Positions 17,075-26,041 of a DNA stretch of 64,000 nt are shown here, piece by piece. Position 1 is the first letter of the stretch; every line of letters starts with the position of its first letter. Origin of the DNA: an uncultured Pelagibacteraceae bacterium (GTDB taxonomy: Bacteria; Pseudomonadota; Alphaproteobacteria; Pelagibacterales; Pelagibacteraceae); contig CABYSP010000002.1 of assembly GCA_902521675.1 (NCBI GenBank), positions 32,259 through 96,258 on the forward strand, written 5' to 3'. Made by a program: the position numbers and the translations under genes. The notes under the pieces are model-generated. The model was given only the letters and a program-made list of their open reading frames with translations. It had not been told where the DNA came from and searched no databases.

Positions 17075-18628
17075 TCAATCTTTATAAACAATGTTTCGCG
17101 CAGACATAATTAGTTCATCCGCTTCTTCTTTTGATAGAGCAAAATCTTCCAGATAACCTTGAATTTTTACTCTCTCACCTTTAACCACATCATATCCGCC
17201 GGTTAATTCATCAGATGCTAAGTCTGCAAAATCTTCTAAACTTAAAATTTTTTGTTCACCGAGTGTAACTAACATCCCTGGAGTTAATCCCTTTAAATTA
17301 ATTAAGTCATCTTGAAGACCTAATTCTTTTATTCTCTGAGAAATGTCCTCCTGATCCTTTTCATGAAACTCTTTAGCTCTTTCAATTAAAGCTTTAGCAG
17401 TATCTTCTTCTATCCCTTCTATCTTCATTAAATTTTCAACTGAACTATCTTTGATATCGTCGATAGTTGAAAAACCTTCGGCCACTAGTAACTGGCCCAA
17501 TGTTTCATCTAACTCTAAATTTTTTACAAAATTCTCTGTTTTTTCTTTAAATTCCAATTGTCTTCGTTCAGAATCTTCTGCATCAGTCATTATATTAATT
17601 TCATAATTTAAGAGTTTTGTTGCAAGTCTGACGTTTTGACCTCTTCTTCCAATTGCTTTACTTAAGTTTTCTTCCGTCAGAATTACATCAAGTTTTTTTC
17701 TTTCACTATCAACATTGACTCTTTGTACCTCGGCAGGGGATAATGCATTTGAAACTAAAATAGCAGGATCTTCAGACCAATTAACTATATCAATTTTCTC
17801 TCCTTGAAGTTCATTTACAACAGCTTGTACTCTTGAACCTCTCATACCTACACAAGCACCAACCGGGTCTAAAGATGTATCAACTGCTTTAACACATATT
17901 TTTGCTCTACTTCCAGGATCCCTTGAAGAAGACTTGATTTCTATTAATCCATCATAAATTTCTGGGACTTCTTGAACAAAAAGCTTTTCCATAAATTTAG
18001 GATGAGCTCTAGAAAGAAATATTTGTTGTCCTCTAGGCTCTCTTCTAACATCATAGCAATAAGCTTTTATACGATCACCTGCTTTAATATTTTCACGTGG
18101 AATTAATTCATTTTTTTGAATTATTGCTTCAGTTCTTCCTAAATCAACAATTACATTCCCAAATTCTAATCTCTTTACAATTCCACTTAAAATAGAGTCT
18201 TTCTTATCAATAAAGTCATTAAATTGTCTTTCTCTCTCAGCTTCTCTTACATTAAAACTAATCACCTGCTTTGCGGTTTGCGCAGCTATTCTCCCAAAAT
18301 CAAATGAAGGGAGTGGCTGTAATACTTCGTCACCAATAGACTTGTCTTTATTTAATTCATTTAAATTAATTGCATCCTCTAATTTTATCTCTGTATTTGC
18401 ATTTTCAGGATTTTCAGCGATTATCAATTTTCTAAAAAGCTCAATATCTCCGTTTTCTCTATTAATAGAAACTTTAATTTCATTTTCCTGTCCAAATTTT
18501 GATTTTGCAGCTTTAGCAATACCAGTTTCCATGGAGCTTATAATTAGTTCTTTATCAATTGATTTTTCTAAAGCTACAGCTTCAGCAATTCTTAATAATT
18601 CAAGTTTATCTGCTCTTTTATTCAACAT
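17075..18628 (-). CDS. nusA: Transcription elongation/termination factor NusA
   Basis: RNA polymerase-binding factor controlling pausing, termination and antitermination. Domains in order: N-terminal RNAP-binding region, S1 (GIVKRLEFGNVIVDLGRTEAI, about 135-155), KH1 and KH2 (DPVGACVGMRGSRVQAVV and KAIGRRGQNVRLATKL), then two helix-hairpin-helix acidic repeats (TIDDIKDSSVENLMKIEGI and ending RNIVYKD). Its 517 residues are usual for alphaproteobacteria. The start lies 22 nt after the metK terminator. The usual first operon gene, rimP, is absent. Confidence 0.96.
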   Translation of the reverse strand: MLNKRADKLELLRIAEAVALEKSIDKELIISSMETGIAKAAKSKFGQENEIKVSINRENGDIELFRKLIIAENPENANTEIKLEDAINLNELNKDKSIGDEVLQPLPSFDFGRIAAQTAKQVISFNVREAERERQFNDFIDKKDSILSGIVKRLEFGNVIVDLGRTEAIIQKNELIPRENIKAGDRIKAYCYDVRREPRGQQIFLSRAHPKFMEKLFVQEVPEIYDGLIEIKSSSRDPGSRAKICVKAVDTSLDPVGACVGMRGSRVQAVVNELQGEKIDIVNWSEDPAILVSNALSPAEVQRVNVDSERKKLDVILTEENLSKAIGRRGQNVRLATKLLNYEINIMTDAEDSERRQLEFKEKTENFVKNLELDETLGQLLVAEGFSTIDDIKDSSVENLMKIEGIEEDTAKALIERAKEFHEKDQEDISQRIKELGLQDDLINLKGLTPGMLVTLGEQKILSLEDFADLASDELTGGYDVVKGERVKIQGYLEDFALSKEEADELIMSARNIVYKD

Positions 18629-18645
18629 AATTTTGTATGCTCCAA

Positions 18646-18672
18646 AAAAAAAATGGGCTTAAGCCCATTTTG
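18646..18672 (-). terminator. Intrinsic terminator after metK, just upstream of nusA
   Basis: On the minus strand the perfect hairpin AAATGGGCTTAAGCCCATTT (18670-18651), with a GGGCTTAAGCCC core, is followed at once by a run of ten Ts. This is a strong terminator for the lnt-metK transcript. The nusA ATG follows the T-run by about 13 nt, so a nusA promoter would have to lie upstream of, or within, the hairpin unless readthrough supplies nusA. Confidence 0.85.
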
Positions 18673-18728
18673 TAAAGTTTAATAATGTAGCTGCAATATA
18701 TTAAAGTTTTTTTTTAATTCAATAGAAA

Positions 18729-19898
18729 CTATTTAGAAAAAACATTAATTTTATCAGTTTTTTCCCATGAAAATGAACCATTTTCTTCAGGTGCTCTCCC
18801 AAAATGGCCGTAAGCAGATGTTTTTTCATAAATTGGTTTATTTAAATTTAACATTTCTCTAATACCTCTAGGGCTCAAATCAAAATTTTCTTTAATCTTT
18901 TCTACAACAAATTTATTTTTATCTAGATCGTTATCAAATAAATCCACATAAATAGACAATGGTTTTGATACACCAATCGCATAAGCTAATTGAATTAAAC
19001 ATTTGTCTGCAATTTTTGAACCAACTACGTTCTTTGCTATAAACCTTGCAGCGTAAGCTGCTGACCTATCAACTTTAGTTGGATCTTTTCCGGAAAAAGC
19101 ACCACCACCATGAGGTGCAGCTCCACCATAAGTATCAACAATAATTTTTCTACCAGTCAAACCACAATCTCCATCAGGACCACCAATCACAAAATTACCT
19201 GTTGGATTTACATAAAACTCATCTTCATTGAAACCATTAAGAAAATTCTCAGGAATAGATTTTAACATATAAGGTCTTAATAAATCTCTTACTTGAGCTT
19301 GATTAACATCAGCTGAATGTTGTGAAGATATTACCACTGATTTAACTTTTGAAGGTTTTCCTTCAACATATTCAAATGTTACTTGGCTTTTTGAGTCTGG
19401 TTCAATATTTTTTAACTTTCCTGACTTTCTATCTTCCGCCATCATTCTTAAAATTTTATGAGAATAATGAATTGGTGCTGGCATTAAAACATCTGTTTCA
19501 TTACATGCGTATCCAAACATAATACCTTGATCTCCAGCTCCTTCATCTTTATTTCCTGATGAGTCCACTCCCATAGCAATATCAGCTGATTGTGAATGTA
19601 AATGACTTTCGATTTTTGTAGCTTCTTTCCAAGTAAATCCTTCTTGGTCATAACCAATATCTTTTATACAATTTCTTACTTTTTCAATTAATTCATCTTT
19701 TTTAATTTCTGGTCCTCTTACCTCTCCAGCTAAAACCACTTTATTTGTCGTAGTTAGTGTTTCGCAAGCAACTCTAGAATATGGATCTTCAGAAATATAA
19801 CTATCAACAACCATATCTGAAATCCTATCAGACACTTTATCTGGATGGCCTTCTGAAACTGACTCACTTGTGAAAAGATAATTTCTTAAATTACTCAT
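18729..19898 (-). CDS. metK: S-adenosylmethionine synthetase
   Basis: Makes SAM from methionine and ATP. Signatures: [16 protein letters not shown] with the ATP-binding His, [13 protein letters not shown] with the methionine-binding loop, and the C-terminal [22 protein letters not shown]. Its 389 residues are typical. The start codon lies within the 3' end of lnt (8-bp overlap), which leaves no leader for a SAM riboswitch. A terminator follows the gene. In most alphaproteobacteria trmB and rimP follow metK, and both are missing here. Confidence 0.96.
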   Translation of the reverse strand: MSNLRNYLFTSESVSEGHPDKVSDRISDMVVDSYISEDPYSRVACETLTTTNKVVLAGEVRGPEIKKDELIEKVRNCIKDIGYDQEGFTWKEATKIESHLHSQSADIAMGVDSSGNKDEGAGDQGIMFGYACNETDVLMPAPIHYSHKILRMMAEDRKSGKLKNIEPDSKSQVTFEYVEGKPSKVKSVVISSQHSADVNQAQVRDLLRPYMLKSIPENFLNGFNEDEFYVNPTGNFVIGGPDGDCGLTGRKIIVDTYGGAAPHGGGAFSGKDPTKVDRSAAYAARFIAKNVVGSKIADKCLIQLAYAIGVSKPLSIYVDLFDNDLDKNKFVVEKIKENFDLSPRGIREMLNLNKPIYEKTSAYGHFGRAPEENGSFSWEKTDKINVFSK

Positions 19899-21435
19899 TT
19901 CTAAGTTTCTTAAATGAAAATATTAAAAAAATATACAATAAAATTACAAATCCAAAAATTTTATTTCCAAATTTTGCAAATAGGGTTGGCTCTATTTTTC
20001 TTGTCTCACTTAAATCTATGTAACCTGATTTATTTATATCAACTTTTTGCTCTATAACTCCAAGTGGATTAATAATTGCTGATGTACCATTATTTGCTGA
20101 TCTTAAAACATATTTTCCACTCTCTATCGCTCTAAAAATACTATGAGTTAAATGTTGCTCTGGTCCAATTGATTTACCAAACCAACCATCTTCAGAAATA
20201 TTTACAATATAATCAAACTTGCTGTTTGAGAAAATTTTGCCAGAGTAAATTATCTCATAACAAATGAGAGGTAATATTTTCACTGATAAATTACTATATT
20301 TCAGATCAATTATGTTTCTTTCTGCACCTTTTGAATATGATTGGTACTCATTAGTAATTGTTTTTAAACCAATACTTTTTAATATTTTTTCAAAAGGTAA
20401 AAATTCGCCAAAAGGAACAAGATTAATTTTCTTATATGAATTGATTATATTTAGATTGTGATCATAAATAGATAATGAATTAAAATGTTTGATAGTTTTA
20501 TTATCATCTTCTTTGCTATTAATTCCTATTGCTAACAAATGATTTTCATTGAATTCATTTTCAAACAACCATTTGTATTCTTTTAGTTGATCTTGTGAAA
20601 TACCTGGAATTATACCTTCTGGCCAAATAAAAATTATTTTTTCATTTTTTTTAGTTGAGCTGATTTCAATTAGCTCTTCTATTGCTGTTATAGGGTCAAT
20701 ATTATTATAAAATCTATCTATGCCTATATTTGAACTTAAAATTCTTATTTTATAATCAAGCTTTTTTAATTGTTGATTATTAAATTTTTCTAAATTTTGT
20801 GAACCAAGTATATAAAATGACATCGTTGTAACAAGAAATGCAATACAAATACTAATATCTTTTTTATTTTCTCTTAAAATGAATATTGATGGGCTTGTGA
20901 ATAATGAAATACAGAAAAGATTAAAGCTATAAGTGCCTATGATTGATGTGATGTTTAAAATTTCTATTTGATTATAGAAACTATAAGCAATTAAATTCCA
21001 AGGAAAACCAGTGAGTATTGATCCTCTTAGAAATTCTACTATTCCAAATATTAAAGAAAAGAGAAAAAATGAACTCAAATTTTCTTTTGGTTTTAAAACT
21101 ACAAATAAGTAAGCGACTAAAGCGTAAAATAAAGCCAGTAAACCAGGTATTAAAACTATTGTTAAAGGTATTAAAAATTTTAAATTTTGATCAAAGGTTA
21201 ATGATATTGATATCCAATATAAATTACTTACAAAATAACCAAACCCGAATAACCATCCATAAAGAAAAAATATTTTTTTATTTTTATAAAACTCAATTTT
21301 CTTTACTAAAAATATATAGAATAAACTGAAAGTTAAAAAATTAATTACAACATAATTAAAGGGAGGTAAACTTAAGGAAGTAAGAGCCCCTAATAAAATT
21401 AAATAAATTAATTCAATATAAAATTTATTTTTCAA
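19891..21435 (-). CDS. lnt: Apolipoprotein N-acyltransferase
   Basis: Inner-membrane enzyme adding the third acyl chain to lipoproteins. The first 210 residues hold multiple hydrophobic segments, including [18 protein letters not shown]-like substrate-region sequence. A periplasmic carbon-nitrogen hydrolase domain follows with the Glu-Lys-Cys triad placed in [25 protein letters not shown] and [12 protein letters not shown], and a final membrane helix. Its 514 residues are normal. Substrates in this window would include the BON, DUF3576 and LptE lipoproteins. Coupled to metK by overlap and separated from ybeY by 1 bp; corC, usually between ybeY and lnt, is missing. Confidence 0.94.
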   Translation of the reverse strand: MKNKFYIELIYLILLGALTSLSLPPFNYVVINFLTFSLFYIFLVKKIEFYKNKKIFFLYGWLFGFGYFVSNLYWISISLTFDQNLKFLIPLTIVLIPGLLALFYALVAYLFVVLKPKENLSSFFLFSLIFGIVEFLRGSILTGFPWNLIAYSFYNQIEILNITSIIGTYSFNLFCISLFTSPSIFILRENKKDISICIAFLVTTMSFYILGSQNLEKFNNQQLKKLDYKIRILSSNIGIDRFYNNIDPITAIEELIEISSTKKNEKIIFIWPEGIIPGISQDQLKEYKWLFENEFNENHLLAIGINSKEDDNKTIKHFNSLSIYDHNLNIINSYKKINLVPFGEFLPFEKILKSIGLKTITNEYQSYSKGAERNIIDLKYSNLSVKILPLICYEIIYSGKIFSNSKFDYIVNISEDGWFGKSIGPEQHLTHSIFRAIESGKYVLRSANNGTSAIINPLGVIEQKVDINKSGYIDLSETRKIEPTLFAKFGNKIFGFVILLYIFLIFSFKKLRNE

Positions 21436-21436
21436 T

Positions 21437-21898
21437 TTAATTTATTTTTGATTGCACAGATTTATATAATAGATTTTCCTCTTTTAACATTTTCGAATAG
21501 TCTTTATTTTTTTTATGATCAAATCCTAAAAGATGAAGAAAACCATGTATGAATATTTTAGTAACTTTTTCTTTAAATGATTTTAAATCTTGTGATCTTG
21601 GTTTGTCTAGATAATTATAGCTGATGATGATGTCTCCAAGATAAGTATTATTTGAAATTTTTAAATTTTTATTTAATGGAAAAGATAAAATATCGGTAGA
21701 TTTATTTTTTTTTCTAAAAATCTTATTTAAATTTTTTATATTCTTATTGTTTGAAAGTAATAATGTGAAAGTTACCTTTTTATTTAAAAATTTATATTTT
21801 TTTGGAAAAGCTTTACATATTTTTTTAAAAAAAATATCCTTGTTTTTTAGCCTTTTTGACCAAGCCTTCTCCTCAGAGAAGACATTAATATTAATCAT
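21437..21898 (-). CDS. ybeY: Endoribonuclease YbeY
   Basis: Single-strand-specific metallo-endoribonuclease for 16S rRNA 3'-end maturation and ribosome quality control. The zinc-binding motif HGFLHLLGFDH has the family H-x3-H-x5-H spacing near residues 116-126, and LSFPL precedes LGDIIISY as usual. Its 153 residues are normal. It overlaps phoH by 8 bp, preserving the widespread phoH-ybeY pair. Confidence 0.94.
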   Translation of the reverse strand: MININVFSEEKAWSKRLKNKDIFFKKICKAFPKKYKFLNKKVTFTLLLSNNKNIKNLNKIFRKKNKSTDILSFPLNKNLKISNNTYLGDIIISYNYLDKPRSQDLKSFKEKVTKIFIHGFLHLLGFDHKKNKDYSKMLKEENLLYKSVQSKIN

Positions 21899-22886
21899 TA
21901 TTTGAGTATGCTTTTACTATTTTAGAAACTAGTGGATGTCTTACTACATCGGAGTGATCAAAATCAACTATGGATATTTCCTTTAAATGTCCAAGTAACT
22001 CTTTTGATCGGACTAATCCTGACATACTTTTATTTGGTAAATCAATTTGAGAAGGATCTCCATTGACTACTATTTTTGAATTTTCTCCAATACGTGTTAG
22101 AAACATTTTAATTTGAGTATCTGTAGCATTTTGTGCCTCGTCTAAAATTGCAAAGGAATTTTTAAGAGTTCTGCCTCTCATAAAAGCTAAAGGTGCAATC
22201 TCTATATCTCCAATCTCAATCATTCTTTGTATTTTTTCAAAGTCAAAGAGATCATATAAAGAATCATACAAGGGTCTAAGATAAGGATCTACTTTTTCCT
22301 TCATATCACCAGGTAAAAATCCTAAACGCTCACCTGCTTCTACAGCGGGTCTTGAAAGAATAATTCTCTCAATCTTTTTTTCTAAAAGCATTGTTAAACC
22401 TACAGCAACTGCCAAAAAAGTTTTTCCTGTTCCTGCTGGTCCGGCTGAAATTACAATATCACTCTCCCTCAAAGCTCTCACATAACTTTTTTGTTTTTCA
22501 GATCTAGGAATTATAGATTTCTTGGGAGTTTTGATAATGTCTGTGATATTATTATTTTTTACTTTTTCATTAATCATAAAATTATCAACTGATGAAATTA
22601 TATCTTTATTCTCTATACTTCCATTATTAATAAACTGATTTGCCAAAAACTGAATAGCGTTTTTAATCTTTTCATTCTTTTCAGGTGTTGATTTTATTAA
22701 AATTGAATTTCCCCTTGAATATAAGCTACAACTTGTGATTTTTTCCAATTCTTGTAAATTTTTATTAAATTCCCCAACAACACCCATTAACAAGTTGTTG
22801 TCATGAAATATAACACTTAGAGAATTGTTGTCTGAATAAACAAATTTTAAAGACTGATCGATATTTTTTTTTGTTATTTCGCTCAA
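21891..22886 (-). CDS. phoH: PhoH family ATPase (PhoH/YbeZ)
   Basis: P-loop ATPase, probably an RNA helicase-like partner of YbeY. An N-terminal KH-like PhoH-N region precedes the ATPase core with Walker A SAGPAGTGKTFLAVA and Walker B FAILDEAQNATD, then MFLTRIGENSKIVVNGDPSQIDLP. Its 331 residues are typical. It lies between miaB (3-bp gap) and ybeY (overlap). Confidence 0.94.
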   Translation of the reverse strand: MSEITKKNIDQSLKFVYSDNNSLSVIFHDNNLLMGVVGEFNKNLQELEKITSCSLYSRGNSILIKSTPEKNEKIKNAIQFLANQFINNGSIENKDIISSVDNFMINEKVKNNNITDIIKTPKKSIIPRSEKQKSYVRALRESDIVISAGPAGTGKTFLAVAVGLTMLLEKKIERIILSRPAVEAGERLGFLPGDMKEKVDPYLRPLYDSLYDLFDFEKIQRMIEIGDIEIAPLAFMRGRTLKNSFAILDEAQNATDTQIKMFLTRIGENSKIVVNGDPSQIDLPNKSMSGLVRSKELLGHLKEISIVDFDHSDVVRHPLVSKIVKAYSNND

Positions 22887-22889
22887 ATT

Positions 22890-24218
22890 CTATGCAACCT
22901 TCTTGTCTGAATTAGTTATAGCTTCACCGAATAAAGTATTTCTATTGCTATCTTTAATTCTCACTTGAACTATTTTTCCAATATCGTTCTTTTTACCATT
23001 AAAAATTACAGATGTCATATACTCAGATCTACCAAAAGCTTTATTTTTATCTTCGGTTAAATTTTCAACCAATACATCAATAACTTTACCCTCCAATGAT
23101 TTATTCATTCCTATTTGATTTTCGAATAAAATATTCTGAATTTTTTCTAATCTTTCAATAGAAATTTTTTTTTCGATTAATTCTAAATTTTCAGCTACTG
23201 TTCCAGGTCTTGGACTAAAGATAAATGAGTAAGAGTTTATAAATTTAATCCTTTCAATTAATCTTATAGTATCCTTAAAATCCTGATCTTCTTCGCCAGG
23301 ATAACCTATAATAAAATCACTTGAAAATTCTATATTTGGATTAATTTCTTTTAATTTATCAAAAGTGCTTAAATATTCCTCAATGCTATGTTTTCTATTC
23401 ATTGATGCTAAAATTTTATTAGATCCACTTTGAACAGGTAAATGTACAAGTGGCATTAACTTTTTAGAAGTTTTATACGCTTCAATCAAATCCTCTGTCA
23501 TATCTTTTGGGTGAGATGTTGTATATCTAACTCTCTTAATTTCGGATAATTTTTCAATATTTAAAATCAAATCAGATAGTCTGTATCTGTCATTATCATA
23601 AGCATTTACATTTTGACCAAGTAAAATTATTTCTCTTGCACCATTATCAGCTAAATATTTTGCTTCATCTAAAATTTGATTAAATGGACGGGAATATTCT
23701 GGTCCTCTTGTATATGGGACTACACAAAAATGACAAAACTTATCGCACCCTTCCTGAATAGTTAAGAAGGATGAAACTTTTCCAGCTTCATTTTTTATTT
23801 TACTTAAATATTTAAATTTAGAAACTGCATCAAACTCTGTCTCTTCTATTTTTTTATTTTTTTTAGTATAATTTAAAATTGTATCATTAATTTTATGATA
23901 AGCTTGAGGACCAATAACCAAATCTATATAAGGTTCTCTTTTAAGCATTTCCTGATTTTCTGCTTGAGCTACACAACCTGCAATAATTACCAATGGCTTT
24001 TTTTTAGATCTAAAAATTTTTTTTACTCTACCTATTTCTGAGTAAACTTTTTCTTTTGCTTTGTCTCTAATGTGGCATGTATTTAAGAGATAACAATTTG
24101 CTTCTTCATATTTTTCTGTTTTTTCATAACCAATTTTTTTAACTGAATCATATATTCTATTTGTGTCATACTCATTCATTTGACATCCAAAAGTTTTGAT
24201 AAATATTTTCTGATTCAT
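22890..24218 (-). CDS. miaB: tRNA-2-methylthio-N6-dimethylallyladenosine synthase MiaB
   Basis: Radical-SAM methylthiotransferase that modifies A37 of tRNAs reading UNN codons. The N-terminal UPF0004 domain begins FIKTFGCQMNEYDTNR with cysteines for the auxiliary 4Fe-4S cluster. The radical-SAM triad is CDKFCHFC in QEGCDKFCHFCVVPYTRG, and a TRAM domain ends the protein. The ORF track starts at 24245, which would overlap fur by 26 bp. I prefer the ATG at 24218, 1 bp after the fur stop, giving MNQKIFIKTFGCQ like other MiaB proteins. Confidence 0.93.
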   Translation of the reverse strand: MNQKIFIKTFGCQMNEYDTNRIYDSVKKIGYEKTEKYEEANCYLLNTCHIRDKAKEKVYSEIGRVKKIFRSKKKPLVIIAGCVAQAENQEMLKREPYIDLVIGPQAYHKINDTILNYTKKNKKIEETEFDAVSKFKYLSKIKNEAGKVSSFLTIQEGCDKFCHFCVVPYTRGPEYSRPFNQILDEAKYLADNGAREIILLGQNVNAYDNDRYRLSDLILNIEKLSEIKRVRYTTSHPKDMTEDLIEAYKTSKKLMPLVHLPVQSGSNKILASMNRKHSIEEYLSTFDKLKEINPNIEFSSDFIIGYPGEEDQDFKDTIRLIERIKFINSYSFIFSPRPGTVAENLELIEKKISIERLEKIQNILFENQIGMNKSLEGKVIDVLVENLTEDKNKAFGRSEYMTSVIFNGKKNDIGKIVQVRIKDSNRNTLFGEAITNSDKKVA

Positions 24219-24219
24219 A

Positions 24220-24633
24220 TTATTGGGATTTTTTCTTAACCCCATATAATTCTAATTTATGGTCTACTAGAGTATATCCATATTTCTCTGCAACTTTTTT
24301 TTGAAGCTTTTCAATTTCTTCATCTACAAATTCGATAATTTCGCCAGTTTTCACATCAATTAAATGGTCATGATGACCTTCATTTAATTCCTCATATCTA
24401 GCTTTTCCACCTTTAAACTCGTGCTTTGTTAAAATTCCTGTCTCTTCAAATAATTTCACTGTTCTATAAACAGTTGCAATACTTATTTTTGAATCAATTT
24501 TAGACACTCTATTATAAAGCTCATCTACGTCCGGATGATCAGAAGACTCGGACATTACTTGTGCAATTACTCTTCTTTGATCGGTTAATTTAACCCCTTT
24601 TGCTATACATTTTTGTTCTATTGTTTCTGACAT
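24220..24633 (-). CDS. fur: Fur-family metalloregulator (Fur/Mur)
   Basis: 137-residue Fur protein and the second family member in the window. The DNA-binding segment ISIATVYRTVKLFEETGIL is followed by the metal-site motif GHHDHLIDVKTGEIIEF and a late DHKLELYG. There are no CxxC structural zinc pairs. In alphaproteobacteria the homologue at this locus (fur-miaB) is often a manganese-responsive Mur. Sequence alone cannot tell whether this one senses iron or manganese. It lies between tsaB and miaB; rimI, commonly just upstream, is absent. Confidence 0.9.
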   Translation of the reverse strand: MSETIEQKCIAKGVKLTDQRRVIAQVMSESSDHPDVDELYNRVSKIDSKISIATVYRTVKLFEETGILTKHEFKGGKARYEELNEGHHDHLIDVKTGEIIEFVDEEIEKLQKKVAEKYGYTLVDHKLELYGVKKKSQ

Positions 24634-24642
24634 AAAATAATT

Positions 24643-25029
24643 TTAACTTAAATAAATAGGGTTAATCAAATTTTTTTTAATATTAAATTTATCGCACAAA
24701 TCAGGGATATTTTCGTATTTTATGTCTTTTTCACCTTTAAAATCTTGAATGCTATAACAATAATAATCAATATTATTAGTTAAATTAAATGCTTTAACTA
24801 TAGATAACGAATTTCGAATTCCCGCAAAACTTCCAGGTCCTCTATTTAAATAAATTGTAGTAATATCTTTCAAGTTTAATTGATGGGACTTTAAAAAATC
24901 ATTAATAATCAAAGTTAATTTTTCATAATTAATTTTAGTATTCTCTTTGGTAATATTATAAATATCATTACTAGTAATGATCATTAAAAAAATTTTTTCA
25001 CTGGCTACATCAATTATCAGTTTATTCAT
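24643..25029 (-). CDS. tsaB: Short TsaB-like protein (tRNA threonylcarbamoyladenosine pathway)
   Basis: TsaB is an inactive actin-like partner of TsaD in t6A37 tRNA modification. The signature here is YLNRGPGSFAGIRNSLSIVKAF, equivalent to the usual GPGSFTGLR. From the ATG at 25029 (MNKLIIDVASEKIF) the protein has 128 residues, well short of the 200-plus of E. coli TsaB, so most of the C-terminal lobe is gone. The ORF-track start at 25080 adds 17 residues unlike the family. The position beside fur-miaB is the usual one. The 5' end overlaps the divergent deacetylase gene by 53 bp. Confidence 0.8.
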   Translation of the reverse strand: MNKLIIDVASEKIFLMIITSNDIYNITKENTKINYEKLTLIINDFLKSHQLNLKDITTIYLNRGPGSFAGIRNSLSIVKAFNLTNNIDYYCYSIQDFKGEKDIKYENIPDLCDKFNIKKNLINPIYLS

Positions 25030-26038
25030 AATTATTTTATTTTCTAATACCAGTTCTAAATCAGATGAAAATAATATCAAATACTATTCCAATGATGAAG
25101 GAATTCTATCAATTATGTATCATCGTTTTAATGAGAATAAGTACCCTTCTACCAATATTAAAATGGATATATTTGAGGAACATATAAATATTATTAAGAA
25201 CTCAGATTTTAGTTTTCATAATCCAAATAATTTTGATGAACAGTTTAAAAAACCAAAACAAAAAAAAGAAATTCTTATAACTATAGATGATGCTTTTGAA
25301 TCTTTTTATACTGAAGCATGGCCTTATCTAAAAGAAAATAAAATTCCGTTTATTTTATTTGTTTCAACTGAACCAGTGGGAAAAAGAGGTTATATGACTT
25401 GGGAGCAAATTAAAGAGGTTGAGGGTAAAGAATTTGCAAATATAGGACATCATTCTCATACTCATGAATATCTCATAGATGTAAGTAATGAAGAGTTTAT
25501 CTTAGATATTGAAACAGCTAATAAAATTTTCCTAAGAGAGCTTGGTTATGTACCTAGTCTATTTTCATATCCATTTGGTGAGTACTCTAAATTTATGAAA
25601 AATTATATATCTAGAAATTTCAAATATGCTTTTGGTCAACATTCTGGTGTAATTGATTTAAATAAAGACAAATTTGAATTACCTAGATTTCCAATTAATG
25701 AAAAATACGGAGAGTTAAAAAGATTTAAATCAATAATAAATTATTTCCCACTTGAGTATAAAAGAATACTTCCTGAGGAAAAACAATTATTCAAAAATAC
25801 AAACCCTCCAAATTTTAAAGTTGAATTTTTCAAGGAGCAAAAAAATTTATCTAATATTAATTGTTATTCTAATGAGGGAGATGTATGGGAGAAATCAAAA
25901 ACAAACTTTGTTAACAACACTTTAACAATTGAATTTAGAGAACCATTCAAACCAAGAAGAGGTCGAATTAATTGTTCTCTGAATGATAATGGAAAATGGA
26001 GATGGTTTGGTGTTCAATTTCCTATAAAAAGTAAATGA
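24977..26038 (+). CDS. Polysaccharide deacetylase (NodB-like) exported protein
   Basis: Carbohydrate esterase family 4 type protein. An N-terminal signal or anchor (about 1-28, rich in Ile/Leu/Phe) is followed by the NodB fold. The metal and catalytic Asp pair is in ILITIDDAFESF, the His pair in NIGHHSHTHEYL, and motif 3 in FSYPFGEYSKFM. A C-terminal region of about 80 residues looks beta-rich and is unidentified. The substrate could be a peptidoglycan or surface glycan. It is a lone rightward gene in a leftward block, convergent with the glucosaminidase (3-bp gap), so it may be a later insertion. Confidence 0.85.
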   Translation: MIIKKIFSLATSIISLFIIILFSNTSSKSDENNIKYYSNDEGILSIMYHRFNENKYPSTNIKMDIFEEHINIIKNSDFSFHNPNNFDEQFKKPKQKKEILITIDDAFESFYTEAWPYLKENKIPFILFVSTEPVGKRGYMTWEQIKEVEGKEFANIGHHSHTHEYLIDVSNEEFILDIETANKIFLRELGYVPSLFSYPFGEYSKFMKNYISRNFKYAFGQHSGVIDLNKDKFELPRFPINEKYGELKRFKSIINYFPLEYKRILPEEKQLFKNTNPPNFKVEFFKEQKNLSNINCYSNEGDVWEKSKTNFVNNTLTIEFREPFKPRRGRINCSLNDNGKWRWFGVQFPIKSK

Positions 26039-26041
26039 AAA

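Noticed and set aside
18085-18105. parS-like TTTTCACGTGGAA in nusA
   Set aside because: It shares the CACGTG core but matches only about 12 of 16 parS positions and is not symmetrical. The exact site in rsmG is far better.
19880-19910. SAM riboswitch before metK
   Set aside because: The metK start overlaps the end of lnt, so there is no leader in which a riboswitch could fold.
21018-21329. 103-codon ORF antisense to lnt
   Set aside because: It is a low-complexity Leu/Lys/Ile-rich shadow of the membrane segments of lnt.
24216-24245. Longer MiaB N-terminus from the ATG at 24245
   Set aside because: It adds nine residues unlike MiaB and overlaps fur by 26 bp, whereas the ATG at 24218 gives the family-typical start.
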